Shown here piece after piece: positions 11,691 through 24,228 of a DNA stretch of 64,000 bases. Position 1 is the first letter of the stretch. Every line of letters begins with the position of its first letter. The stretch lies in contig CM071600.1 of NCBI GenBank assembly GCA_036435485.1, forward strand, positions 51,581,546 through 51,645,545, in the 5' to 3' direction. The notes below the pieces were generated by a model. The model worked only from the letters and a program-made list of their open reading frames with translations. It was not told where the DNA came from and ran no database searches. The translations under genes and the position numbers were made by a program. The DNA is from Saposhnikovia divaricata. Its lineage: Eukaryota; Streptophyta; Magnoliopsida; Apiales; Apiaceae.

Positions 11691-12624
11691 ACTATATCCT
11701 TTCTAAATTGGAAACTAAAAACACCTATACCGAAAATTATGTGATGAAATAATATTATTGAGATTATATTTTATTTCTCTCTTTGATACAAAATATTCTA
11801 TATTTTAGGGAAAAAAACGTTTCAAGATATCATATATGTATCAAAATATTCATGTTTAGTAAATATTTTATTTTAGAAATAAAAACGAATGATATTATTT
11901 ATTCTGGAAAATAGGTATTAAATATATTGTATATCTACACATGTTGAACCTTCATATCTCCTGGATACACAAGTTTAGTAATTAGTATGTTTGTGAATTG
12001 TAATTAACTATATTTTTTTTACATAAAATAAGGTAATAACTAATAAATAACTAATAACTGTTGCTCATTATTAAATAACGGTTTTTTAAATAAATACTCA
12101 TTCCTAATATGTGTATCAACCCATCCCGTCAAGATTCTTGTCAAACAAAATAAAAACCTATTAAATAATTTTTGAACATTCTTTTATTAAATAAAAAATT
12201 AAAAAATTATTCTACAAGTCTATTTCTCAACTAATTGAAATTTTTTTTAGAATGATTAAAAAATAAAATTCATTTAGTAATATAAATGATTAAATGAGAC
12301 TTATTAATTATAATAATATATTCATTTTCAACCACCTAAAAAAATCTTTATCACTTAAAAAATCTTTAAAAGACAAAATAAAAATTTAGATTAAAAAATT
12401 ATCACATATAATTGAATATGTTTGAAAGTTGAATTAAGATATGTAAATCAATAATTTTTTTAAAAAAAATAGTATTATATATTTTGCTGCTTTTGCTGGA
12501 AACATCGAGCAATATTGCATGTATGTATAATTAAATTATATATGGTATAGTATGTATTCCATAATGACAAAATTTAAAAAATCCGAAATTAACTTCTAAA
12601 TTTGTGAGAAGTGAAAATAAAGGT
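11691..12624. other. AT-rich intergenic stretch
   Basis: Over 900 bases, very AT-rich, with short homopolymer runs. No reading frame with motifs, no clear element ends. Confidence 0.4.
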
Positions 12625-12633
12625 AAATCTGAC

Positions 12634-12898
12634 GAGTGCAAATCCTCTGCACCACTTTATGTGTGCCACTCCATGTTCCACTTTTTTGATTGGCTAATTA
12701 GGTTGGGTTGGATTCCACTAACATCAATTTATATCATCATATTTATAAGAGCCAATATTAATTATTTATAGTATCGTCATATTTATAACAACCAATATTA
12801 ATTATTGATGTTAGTGGAATCCAACTCAACTTAATTATCCAATCAAAAAAGTGGAACATGGAGTGGCACACATAAAGTGGTGCAGAAGATTTGGACTC
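12634..12898. mobile_element. Mutator-like MITE, 265 bp
   Basis: Long inverted repeats of about 95 bp (12634-12730 against 12803-12898) start GAGTGCAAATCCTCTGCACC and GAGTCCAAATCTTCTGCACC. The 9-base flanks are AAATCTGAC (12625-12633) and AAATCTAAC (12899-12907), a target duplication with one mismatch. A 9-bp duplication and long repeats point to the Mutator superfamily. Confidence 0.85.
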
Positions 12899-12938
12899 AA
12901 ATCTAACCCGTATTTTAAAAATAAATGGATAATGTATA

Positions 12939-13046
12939 CTCCCTCCGTCCCACCCAAATGTTTACATTTGGGTTGGGCACGGAGACCAAGGAAAAATATA
13001 AATAGGGAGGAGAGAAGTAGGAAAATGAGTAAAGTGGTGGGATCCA
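12939..13046. mobile_element. left half of a Stowaway MITE split by an LTR element
   Basis: It starts with the classic Stowaway terminus CTCCCTCCGTCCCA, preceded by TA. After ATCCA at 13042-13046 the sequence switches to an LTR. The other half resumes at 32484 with the same ATCCA and ends TGGGACAGAGGGAG followed by TA. Confidence 0.9.
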
Positions 13047-16000
13047 TGTAACACCCCCAGGTCCGGCGTCGGGGATCGGGTCATTACGGTCTCATATTCT
13101 ATACATAACACTTGACTTGAGTCCAACATAAATAAGTAGCATGCTGTGACCCCATAATCATATCCACTCACACACACAACAGTTATAGTCCTAGAGATGA
13201 AATTGAAATAAATCTTACATTAAAGGATTTACGAATAAAAGTTATTACAATCCAAAAGGAGTAACAACATAAGTTTAAAGTTCTTGCTGGTTAATTAACA
13301 TTAGTTATACATATACTTAGAGGCCGTTTGGCTGCAACTCCTTTAAGGAGTTTTGGGCTGTAAGGAGAAAAAGAGGTGTTTGGCTACACCGGCTTTAAGT
13401 TAAAAAACTGCTTTAAGCCATAAGTTCCATTTAGGTACTTTTAACTTATAACTTATGACTTATGGAGTTTTTTTTTCACAATTCTTGTAAAGTTTAAATA
13501 TTATGAATTTAAAATTTTTTTAAGTCAAATTTGACTTTAAGTCAAAATTATTAAACCCCCATTTAACTTTAAGTAAAATTACCCAAACACTTTCATTCAA
13601 CTTAAAGTAAACAACTTCACTTTCTCCTTTAAGTTAAAAACACCTCCATTAAGTCAAAAGTAAATTATTTTAAGCAATCCCAAACACCCTCTCAAACTGG
13701 AAAGCAAAAGCTGCCTATCTATGCTACCTCAGCAATGGCAGCGATGAAATCAGCGGGTAGACCTCTGGCTGGGATAACCTGCTTGCGCCGAGTGCGCCTT
13801 ACACGGGCCATTCTGCCTAGCTGTTGTTGTGACATAATAAATAAGCAAGGGTGAGCAATAGCCCACCAACAATAATATAAGGCTGAGCAACAAATATATA
13901 TATATAACAAGTCAACAATATCGTTGAAACCATATGCCATGCATTTATGAAGATAGTGCCAGTATAATGTAAAGGATGAAGTTACAAGGTAACTCAAGGA
14001 GTATATTTCTGTGGAAATATCTGCTATGTCAAGGATAAGCAAGATATCATTATTTATCATAAAAGAGGAATTTGCAGGAAGTATTGCAATTCCAAACCCA
14101 GCCACTTTTTCACCTGCCAACACAGATAGTGTTGCAGAAAATTTCCAACATTTGAAAGGTGAACTAATACTGGAGCATTGACGCGCCAGGAGACATAACA
14201 TTCACGATGATCAGTCGCAGGTTATGCTCCCCACCTCTTGTTCTATACATGTAGAAGGAAGCACCGACGAATTTACTTGTCTACCGCCCTCTGGAACCCC
14301 CCGGCCAACGGTTGGGCCATTGCTGGACCGGCGCCACTCGGCCACTTACGTGGCTCCTAGTTCGTATAACATCCATAACTCTGAAGCATAAAGTTTGTCC
14401 CCCTTTCCCCAAGTATAATACTTGTTGATAAGACTCCACAAACTAGTCGTATCTAGTTGGAAAGGAAAATTCACCAATATTTCCCAAGCTGCTGCTTGTT
14501 AATGGATACCAACTTGTTCCAACACTCTTACCCCTCGAATGATGAGTGGGTACACAAGATTCAATGAATAATAGCAATCAAGTTGCGAGTGATAAGAATA
14601 GTTTCAAAGAATTTATGACCGGGAAGTCAACAAGATAAATAACATTTCTCAAGTAAGGTTCCCTTATAGTTTGGAAGATGGATTTGAATGAAGTATATAA
14701 TTTTGAGAACCTTTCTTGATTTAATAATATTAAATAGGCTCAGAATAGTTTACATAATACTCGAAGGTCGAAGATAATATTTGAACGAAATAAATCATTT
14801 TTAAGCGAGTCAGAAGAATAAATAAATATTCCAAAGAATATTTATTAAATCAAAATATCGAAGGAATAATCCTGATATAAAATATTACCCAGAATAATCC
14901 TCGAATAAATATTCACAAATAATATCCATTAAATAATTAATGAATATTTAAATAAATAGTACTTATCAAATAAATAAAGCTCGAATGAATATTTGAAATA
15001 ATATTCACTGAACAAATAGTGAATATTCAAATTAATAATACTTATCGAATAAATAAAACTCGAACGAATATTCGAAATAATATTCACCGGATAAATAGTG
15101 AATATTCTAATTAATATTACTGATTGCAAGAATAATTACTAAATGAATATTCGAAACAACATTCGATAATTGAATCGACTTTAAACGAATATTGAAAAAT
15201 GATATTCGTTGAATAAATGAAGTTCAAATGAATATTCAAGATAATATTTATTAAATGAATAAGGCTTAAAAAGGAATTCAGATATAATATTTAATAGGTA
15301 ATTAATCTCGAAGGAGTATTCAAATTAATATTCATTAAATAAATAATGGGAAAATATTTACTTAGATATCAAGAAATACTGACTCCCGGTCTATAATCAA
15401 AGAATGAGATTCATATGCCCTTTTCTAAGGTTCTTAGCAATATCCGGCTTATAACTGATTATTCACTATCTAGCTTATAAGCCAACAATAATTCAGGGAA
15501 CAAGTATATCAATATAACTTGAAAGTAGACATGCATGCTATGGCATATATAAAACAGAAAGCATATATATATTCACAACAACAGCCTTTAAAAAGTATTT
15601 GAAACTTGCCTGGTAGTCGGCTGTGGGTAGAGGCAGTGTGCCCTGGGTCTGCTCGGTGATCTATAAATAATCAGAATATCCGAGATTAATTACTTAACAC
15701 TTTTTAAAAGGCTAAGTATAAACTTTACTTAAGTCGAAACACGTTTTCGAATTATCTCGTTATGCACACTCTTATTAACCTCCTTTCGACCCGACATTTG
15801 TTCGTTATTAAGGCTCATCGTTACACTTACACTTGGTATATACTTAAGTCATATAAGTGCTAAGGTAGGTCATTTACGAGCCAAGATTATACCTCGAGTT
15901 TTATCACCCGTTTTCTAAGTGTTTTACCAAAGTTATAACCAAGTGCGCTTTTAGGGGTTCGTTCGCGTTTAGCCTTGATTCAAACATTTTTATAAAATTG

Positions 16001-16087
16001 AAAAACGATCTGTTTGACATGAGGTTTTCTCCTACACCTTCCTTATGATCCCTAATATTTAATTACCACGAATCATCACTAACTTAC
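13047..16087. mobile_element. left part of a solo LTR (about 4.8 kb when joined)
   Basis: It begins TGTAACACCCCCAGGTCC right after ATCCA. The partner end at 32483 (GAGGTCTTACA) is followed by ATCCA again. Together the two outer pieces make about 4796 bp with TG..CA ends and a 5-bp target duplication, but no internal gag-pol region, primer site or second LTR copy. That is the layout of a solo LTR. Read on the minus strand the start TGTAAGACCTCGATTTTGG resembles long LTRs of Gypsy chromoviruses (Tekay/Del type). The family call is tentative. The zone 14900-15360 is a degenerate GAATATTCGAAAT-like repeat. Confidence 0.75.
13321..13694. mobile_element. possible MITE inside the solo LTR
   Basis: The left end reads GAGGCCGTTTGGCTGC and the right end CCCAAACACCCTCTC, imperfect inverted repeats like the GGCCGTTTGG ends of many plant MITEs. 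The interior is rich in AAGTTAAA and its complement and can fold. No clean target duplication was found. Confidence 0.45.
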
Positions 16088-17173
16088 TGTTAGGTCCCGA
16101 AGTATCGTAGAAGGGGGGTTGAATACGATACTACCAAAAAAAATAATTCTGAGAATATATATTTATTGATAATAAACTCGAAGGGGTGTTACAACTTCTA
16201 ATCCAATGGATTAGCTTCAAAACCTGAACACTCCTAAGGATAGTTTAGGCACGAGGACCTTCTACCCGACACTTCCTGAAAGCGGGCTAAGCCGACTTTC
16301 CTACTAGATGGACTGTCTAGCAGCTTACACTCCTAAGGATTGTTTAGGCACGAGGACCTTCTACCCGACACTTCCTACTAGATGGACTATCTAGCAGCTT
16401 ACACAGAGAAGATATAAGAGAGAGAAGAGAGAGTTGTGTGTTGAGGTGTGTTTTGAAATGAAATACAATAGGCCTATTTATAGGTTTTAGAAAGTTACTA
16501 TTGACACTATTCCAACAACCCCCAAATAGTAACCGAGCACTATTCCAACAACCCCCAAATAGTAACCAAACACTATTTCACCAACCCCAAATAGTAACCG
16601 GGAACTATTACACCAACCCCAAATAGTAACAGTTGGGTACTATTCATATAAATTGTACTATTCATATGAATAGTTATTTCGGATACTATTTATATGAATA
16701 GTAATTTAGGATACTATTCATTTTCCTCTTAATTTGACATCCTTAAATATTCAGCTTCCAACTAACTAGAGGATATCAATACTGCTCTAAACTCAATCAT
16801 ACCTCTTGAACAGTTTTTCTGAGTTAGATACTTCGATTCTTTTGTGAAGTGTTGACGCCTAATGCAACTGGTCTGGTTCACAGACGACTAACATTCACTC
16901 GTGGTCTTCATATCATGTCTTTAAGAATACTGCTAAGAATTGTGCAATCATAAAAACGTTATCACTGGAATCTTTTGGCCCTTCAACTGAATCGTCTGTA
17001 CATCTTATTTTGTCACTGAGGCTTGATCATGTTAATGAACTTCTTTCAACGACTTGATCCTTGTTGATGCCTGTTCTTCAAATTTCACGATCCCTGTATA
17101 GAGTTAATATTATTTATCTTTTATCCTAGTTGAGTTATATATGTCTCTATTACATATTACATTATGCTTTACA
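16088..17173 (-). repeat. 3' LTR of the SIRE-like Copia element
   Basis: Identical in layout to 29670-30723 but about 32 bp longer. The extra length comes mainly from additional copies of a CCCCAAATAGTAACC unit at 16500-16630. Both LTRs hold a tandem CACTCCTAAGGATAGTTTAG block of about 100 bp. On the minus strand it starts TGTAAAGCATAATG and ends CCTAACA. Confidence 0.92.
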
Positions 17174-17188
17174 ATCTCCCCATATTTG
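17174..17188 (-). other. polypurine tract of the SIRE-like Copia element
   Basis: On the minus strand AATATGGGGAGAT directly precedes the LTR start TGTAAAGC, the expected place for plus-strand priming. Confidence 0.7.
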
Positions 17189-17402
17189 ATTGTTAGGGTT
17201 TAACAAGCAAATTCTTAGAGGATAACTCAACTGATACAACAAAATAAAATACAAAGATAAATAATATTAAAGTGCATTCTGGATAATATATATACATTTT
17301 CCAGATTTCTAAAATTAACCAAGTGCAAGTTAATTGTTCCTCTAAACTGAACATATCCTCAAGTTTGCCTTGCTTTCTTTCCACATAGCACTAATACTCC
17401 CA

Positions 17403-19514
17403 TTAGCTTTTCCTTTCCCAAAATAAAGTTAATTTCGTGTCAGCAACCTTTTCTTTGCCCTTACGCCTAGTAGATTTTTCTTGATCATCCAACTTCTCCC
17501 CCTCAGTTGGGTTATCCTCCAGAGTAGTAGGATGTGGAGCTGGTAAATTATACGAAGATGGCTTTACCAAGGAGTTTATTGCATCTTTTAACTGGGTTGC
17601 CATGTTATTCAATTGAACCTAGAATACATCATGTTGAATAAGTTGCAAATTTTTTATTTCTGCAATGGACTTACAGATATTTGGCAACTCTTTCTCCATT
17701 GTTTAGACCCGTGTAAGGAGTCTGTTGTATTCATTTCTGGTTATAGGTGCATGTGGTTGAGTAGGTTGCTCACTCGTACGTTCTGCAGGTATTTCACTCA
17801 ACACTCTATATTCACTCGGTTTAGTGGTTTGGGTTACACTTACATGTTCTGTTCGTGTTTCCCTCAACTCTCCTCCAGAGCTTCCACCGATATGTGTACC
17901 TGCAAATGAAATCATCCTAGCCCCTTTTTCAGAGGTCACGGATGGTGTAATGAAAGTTCGTGAGCTTCCATCCTCGCATGAAGCGAGTTGCTGACCACTG
18001 GTAAAGAAAGGTAAATCTCGAAAGAGATCCAGAGATTTTCCCTCTGGGAGGTTAAACTTGAATCGATTAAATGGCACAAAACCCAAGTTTCCTTCGTATG
18101 TCTGTGAAGACACTTGGTTCATAAAAGAACCACCTACCGATGGATCTTTCCGTAAAATGGAAGATTCACCAGTAGTTATTGAGGTAGGTATTCCACCTCG
18201 GATGCCTGTGAAGGCATTTGATCTTTAGAAAGATCATCAACCACTCTTATGTTCCGTGAAATGGAACTCAAGATAGTTGCTCCCATCAATTCAACCTCAT
18301 TTACATTTTCACTCATTGGATAAGGAAGAATTTGTTTCACTAACAGTTGCCGTTACCTCATGTTCATTGGGTTTACTCCGTTTAGAATGAGGTAGAGCGA
18401 CTGATGTAACTAACTCATTATGTGGTGCTGCTGAGGCACTATCTCCCTCAAAAGTGTTGATGGATGGTCGTTTAAGTGACAATTGAGGTGTAGGAGTTTG
18501 TTGTGTTTGTGTTTGCATTTGTAGAATGGGCTCTTCGACCTGTGTTAGAGTCGGTGGGATTTCCTGCTCTTGGTCGGGTAAGATGGCCACTAGGGGCTGT
18601 AGAAACTGTATTTCCTGTGACACAACAGGGAATACAGAGGTTGGAATAGCAGGGATTGAAATATTACCTTGTCGTATACCTGCTCTTACTGGTCTTGGTA
18701 ACAACGGAAGTGGGACAGTCTTTAGATATTCAGTTAGGACTGTAGGCACATCCGTATAGTTCTTTTTTCTTATGTAATTAATTACATTCGTCTTCATGTA
18801 AGAACATTCCACCTTTCGACCATTTTCCAAGCGTACCCTGTCTTCATCATTCAAAAAATCATTTAATATTTGCTGTAGAAACCTTGGATATAGACATTTG
18901 ACATTTTGAGTCTGAACATCTCTTCTTCCCAAGTGTTTCATCTTTAAAATGATTTGACCAAGCACTATTTTTCCAAAATTAATCCTCAAATTATTGGCGA
19001 CCACATACCATATTTTTTGAATAAATTCAGGTATTCGATCTTGATTTGTTCTATCTGAGGAAAAAACATGGTTAAGAGTGTGAAAGAAGAAATTCCAGTA
19101 CTGGGTTAGAAACGGTCTAGAAAGATTACCAGTGTTGAAATTGCCATCTTGGTACCTTATAAAACGAAAGAACATTTCAATCTGTTCAGGTGTAGGATCA
19201 GAAACAAGATTTTCCATAGGAAAATGAAGAATTCGATTAACTTCTCGTGCAGTGACCCTAATCGACCTACCAAATAGTCGATATGTGAATGCACACCCGT
19301 CATGTCTAAAAGTGTTAACCACACTGCAATATAGTTCACGCAATGCATCATGGTTAAGCTGCACCGGTGTAACTAAAGCATAGCGAATTAATGAATGTTC
19401 ATTCAGAAATTGTGTCCAAGCCCGAAATTGCTCATCCAGAATGGTTTCGATTTGCTGAATGGAAATAGGATTAACTTTAGCAATTAAAAAGCTTCCCTGC
19501 AATGCCATTTTCAA
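17403..19514 (-). pseudogene. third ORF downstream of Copia pol, unknown function, frame-broken
   Basis: A 401-codon frame (19514 down to 18309) starts MKMALQGSFLIAKVNPIS. After a frame change near 18305 it is continued by frames covering about 18230-17703 and 17612-17403. Together they span some 700 codons between pol and the 3' LTR, in the sense of the element. The N-terminal 170 residues (AWTQFLNEHSLI.., VNTFRHDGCAFTYRLFGRSI, EVNRILHFP) look like a domain often found in plant transposon-associated proteins of unknown role. The middle is rich in Pro, Gln and Thr, the C-terminal part in Lys and Glu. No signal peptide or clear membrane segment is visible, so an envelope role is not supported by sequence. 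SIRE elements are known to carry an extra ORF after pol at this place. Confidence 0.7.
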
Positions 19515-20162
19515 AACTTTGAGGAAATTAAAAAATAAGGGTTAGCTTTTATAAAGGATGATGTATAAAGCAAGAATATGAAATCCGATCTAAAAACCAC
19601 CAGCTAGATTAAGAGATCTTTCCGATCAAAGCTCGAAATATTCAGCAATTGTGTGTATGCTCTGTATATCTGAAAAATGATGATGTTAAACACAAACAGA
19701 AACTCATCATTTATAAGGTTTCAAGGATTAGTGGGTTAGGTGTGATAGTGACAGGTTATGTTGAATAACACCGCTCAATAATTTCTCACCTAATCAACCA
19801 ATAATTTCTCACCTAATCAATCAATTAGCCGAAAAACATTTTATCACCGAAACCTGTCAGCAAAAAAACATCTTATCATCGAAATCTATCAGCCTATACA
19901 CATACACACATATTTAATACTTCTAATTATTATGGATTCACGTAATAAATCAAGAATTAATCCACAATAATCAGATAAACTCACAATTAAATAGACATGA
20001 AATTAACAAAATATCATTAATTGATATATGTCAATAAAATATTTATTTAATTATGCTACAATGATATCTCTAGAATAATCATGCAGATAAACAAATAAAA
20101 CAAACAAAATCCAGAGAATTAAATTCACTGGCTGCAAAAAATTGAACAGACATTTTAAAAGA
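19515..20162 (-). other. non-coding spacer between Copia pol and ORF3
   Basis: About 650 bases with a tandem AATTTCTCACCTAATCAACC motif (19787-19826). It may hold a promoter or splice signals for ORF3, but none can be shown. Confidence 0.4.
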
Positions 20163-23100
20163 TCATGTAAAATTTAACATACCAAGCTCACTTACCAACC
20201 TTGAAAAGGTTGCTTCATCCAAAGCTTTAGTAAAAATGTCTGCCAACTATTTTTCAATAGGAACAAAATGCAGTTCCACAGTGCCTTCCATCACATGCTC
20301 CCTGATGAAATGGTATCTGATGTCTATATACTTGGTTCTAGAATGTTGCACCAGATTCTGTGATATTGCAATTGCACTAGTGTTGTCACAGAGAATTGGG
20401 ATATTTTTAACTTTAACTCCATAGTCAAGTAGTTGATTTCTCATCCATAGAATCTGTACACAACAACTCCCAGCTGCTATGTATTCAGCCTCTACAGTTG
20501 AGGTAGATACTGAGTTCTGCTTCTTACTAAACCATGAGACCAGCTTATTTCCCAAGAAATGACAGGTTCCTGTGGTAATTTTTCTATCCATTTTGCAACC
20601 TGCATAATCTGCATCTGAGTAACCAATTAGATCAAAACCAGAATCTCTAGGGTACCAAATGCCAAGGTTTGGTGTTTACTTGAGATATCTGAAAATCCTT
20701 TTAATAGCTACTAAGTGAGATTCCCTAGGATTAGCTTGAAATCTAGCACATAAACATGTAGCAAACATAATATCAGGTCTACTAGCTGTTAAGTATAAAT
20801 GAGATCCAACCATGCCCCTATAGCTTGTCATGTCCACCTTCTTTTCCTTAGTATTCAGTTCAAGCTTGGTGGCAGTGGCCATGGGTGTTTTTGCAAAAGA
20901 GCAATCTGCTAAATCAAACCTTTTTAAAAGATCATAAATGTATTTTGTTTGACTTATAAAAATTCCATCATTCACTTTTTTAACTTGTAAACCAAGAAAA
21001 TAAGTTAATTCACCCATCATACTCATTTCATATCTACTTTGCATGAGTTTGTCAAATCTCTTGCAAAGTTTCTCATATGTAGACCCAAATATTATATCAT
21101 CTACATAAATTTGGACAAGTATCATAGAGCCATTGACATTTCTATAAAAGAGAGTTTTATCAACAGTACCTCTAATGAAGTGATTCTCTATAAGGAACTG
21201 TGAGAGTGTGTCATACCAGGCTCTAGGTGCTTGCTTCAGGCCATAGAGTGCTTTGAGTAGAAAGAACACATATTCTGGAAAGTCTGGATCTTCAAAACCA
21301 GGCGGTTGACTAACATACACCTCCTCCTCCAGAATACCATTCAGAAATGCGCTCTTGACATCCATTTGATAGACTTTAAAATTGGCATGCGCTGCATAGG
21401 CCAGGAAGATCCTTATTGCTTCTAACCTTGCCACTGGTGCAAAGGTTTCTTCAAAGTCAATTCCTTCCTCTTGACAGTAGCCTTTAGCCACTAATCTAGC
21501 TTTATTCCTTGTGACTATGCCATTCTCAACCATCTTATTCTTGGATACCCACTTAGTGCCAATCACTGATTTGTCTTTAGGTTTGGGTACAAGTTTCCAT
21601 ACTTCATTTCTTTCAAACTGGTTTAGCTCTTCTTGCATTGCTAAAACCCAGTCTGGATCCAGAAGAGCATCTTCAACTCTCTTAGGTTCCTCTTTGGATA
21701 GAAAACTGATATGCAAGCATTCTTCTTGAGTTGCTCTTCTGGTTTGGACCTTTGCATTAGGATCTCCAATGATAAGCTCAAATGGATGATCCCTGGTCCA
21801 TTTTCTTTGTGGTGGTAAGTTTGACCTTGATGAAGTGGCTTCATTTTCTCTGTGTTGATCATTGTGGCTTGTTGTTGAGTTTTGACTGTGAGAAACTCCC
21901 TTTGAGTGTATGGCCCTCGAGATTGATGGAGTTCTTGCAGATTCATCAACAGATGCTTCTCTTTGATTTCTAACTGATGGTGTAAGTTGCTCTTCAACAG
22001 GTGGTTCATTCTGCACTTCAACTGATGATCCTTGTCTGTTTCTCACACCATTTGATCTCCATTCTTCATCATCATCTTCACTTTCTTCACCACTTCTCTC
22101 ATTCTCAAATGAGAGAGACTCATGAAACCCTTCATCTACTAGACTAGATATTTTCTTATCATCAAAGACAACATGTATGGACTCCATTACAATGTTTAGT
22201 CTTAGGTTGTAGATTCTGTAGGATTTTCCAGCTGAGTATCCAACAAAGATAGCTTCATCTGCCTTTGAATCAAATTTTCCAAGATGCTCACCATGATTTT
22301 TCAGTACAAAGCATTTGCATCCAAAGACATGCAGAAAGTTGATTGTTGGTTTCTTGCCTTTGAAAAGTTGATAAGGTGTCATGCCTTTTGCTTGATTGAC
22401 CAAAGAAATATTTTGAGTGTAGCATGCAGTGTTTATAGCTTCTGCCCAGAAGTATGTTGGTAGCTTAGACTCTTCAAGCATTGTTCTTGCAGCTTCAATT
22501 AGAGTTTTGTTCTTTCTTTCCACTACACCATTTTGTTGAGGAGTTCTTGGTGCAGAGAATTCTTGGATAATTCCTTCTTCTTCACAAAACTCTCTTATTA
22601 CAGAATTCTTGAACTCAGTTCCATTGTCACTTCTGATTCTCCTTACTTTGAGTAAAGGATTGTTGTTGACTATCTTGATGTGATTTATAATGACTTCATA
22701 TGCCTCATCCTTACAGTGCAGAAAGAATGTCCAAGAGAATTTTGAGAAATCATCAATAATCACAAGACAGTATTTCTTCTTTGAGATTGACAACACATTG
22801 ACTGGTCCAAAGAGATCCATGTGAAGTAGTTGCAAGGGTTGATCAATTGATGACATTGACTTTGATTTGAAAGAGGTCTTCTTCTGCTTCCCTTTCTGTC
22901 ATGCATCACATAATCCATACTTGGAGTACTCCAATTTTGGAATACCTCTAACCAAATCCTTCTTTACCAACTCATTCATTGCTTTAAAACTCAAGTGTGA
23001 CAGTCTTTTATGCCAAAGCCAACCTTCATCTACACTTGCCTTGCTGAGAAGACATGTAGTCATGTTTGCATTTGTTGAATTGAAGTCAGCAATGTACACA

Positions 23101-23435
23101 TTTCCTCTTCTATCTCCTGTCAACACTACCTTATTGTCACTTTTATTGAAAATGACACAAGCTTCAGATGTGAACCAGACATTCTGGCCTTTATCACACA
23201 GTTGGTTGACACTTAGCAAGTTATGCTTCAGTCCATCAACCAGTGCTACTTCTTCAATGACAACATTCCCTTGTGAAATCAAGCCATATCCTCTAGTATA
23301 TCCATTGTTGTTGTCTCCAAAGGTAATGCTAGGGTCGGCTCTCTCCTCAAACTTAGTGAGCAGGGTAGAATCTCCAGTCATGTGCCTAGAACAACCACTA
23401 TCCAGGTACCAAAGATTCTTTCTGTGTCCCTGCAC
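20163..23435 (-). pseudogene. Copia pol: protease, integrase, reverse transcriptase, RNase H
   Basis: Protease DSG is in WYLDSGCSRHMTG. The pre-integrase block WHKRLSHLSFKAMNELVKK follows. The integrase DDE set is in MDLFGP, SDNGTEF and NGVVERKN. RT has DVKSAFLNG, YGLKQAPRAW and YVDDI. RNase H has STVEAEY. The frame is one continuous line apart from three stop codons: TGA at 22896-22898 (replacing the last Cys of the integrase zinc finger, CDA-stop-QKGKQKK), TAA at 20676-20678 (before TPNLGIW), and TAG at 20247-20249 (before LADIFTKA). Read-through ends at TGA 20163-20165. Protease is in a different frame from gag upstream. Confidence 0.92.
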
Positions 23436-23449
23436 ACATCAAAATCAAA

Positions 23450-24228
23450 TCAAGTTGATTTTGGTACCCAAGTTTTCTTGGGTCCTGCCTTGTTAGCATT
23501 TTTCTTATTTTTCAAGCCCTTACTACCCAGGGGTTCTGATTGAGTTAAATCAACCTTAACTCTTGGTGTAGGTTTCTGAAAAATAGGTTGTTTCACTTGC
23601 TCACATGCATTAAAACTAGATGTATAATTTGGCATAGTCTGTGCAAACATGTTATTCATCATCCATGGCAACTGAGGCATATTAAAAGCATTATAATATG
23701 GATTATACATGAATGGTATGTTAGCATAATGACTAGATGCATGAGCAGGCTGGACAAACATGTTTGGCATAACATTCATAGCAGTCATAGGTACTGACTT
23801 AGGCATACTAGACATAGAAGCATTCTTAACAGATTTAAAGTTGACAAATAAATGATTAAAACTACCACAGTTCACACATTCCTTTCGAGGAGCATATTTA
23901 TCATGTGTGTAATTACTATGTTTGTTAATTCCTACCTTGCCATTTCTATTCTTCTTATTAGCCTTAGCCTTAGGTTCAGTCTTTTCTAACTTATCATTCA
24001 ATTTCTTGATTGACAAGTTGCCTATGTTTCCTTGTTCAACTGACTTGGTTTTGCTACACTCTCCATTAACAAAGTTCTTATTGACAGGCCCGTACTTTTT
24101 ATTCAATTTAGTTAAAGTTGCTTTGCTCACAGGCTTAAGTCTCAAAGAACATTTTTTTTCGACTAAATCACTGTCTGAAGCAACTTCTCTATCAACATCT
24201 AACTTAACTTCTGCTAATTTGTGAAAAG
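23450..24228 (-). pseudogene. C-terminal half of Copia gag with a damaged zinc knuckle
   Basis: Frame 24145-23450 extends upstream to the insertion point at 24228 in the residues FHKLAEVKLDVDREVASDSD. A CX2C motif with histidine (CVNCGSFNHLFVNF) is visible, but the fourth ligand, normally Cys, is Phe. A Met/Asn-rich stretch and KKTWVPK follow, then a TGA, after which protease continues in another frame. Confidence 0.8.

Noticed and set aside
13719..14201. 160-codon minus-strand frame
   Set aside because: Lies in the solo LTR; most of it is low-complexity and without motifs. Only its last about 35 codons seemed worth noting.
17613..17909. 98-codon plus-strand frame
   Set aside because: Antisense to the broken ORF3 of the Copia element and without motifs.
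22867..23496. 209-codon plus-strand frame
   Set aside because: Antisense shadow of the Copia protease and pre-integrase region.
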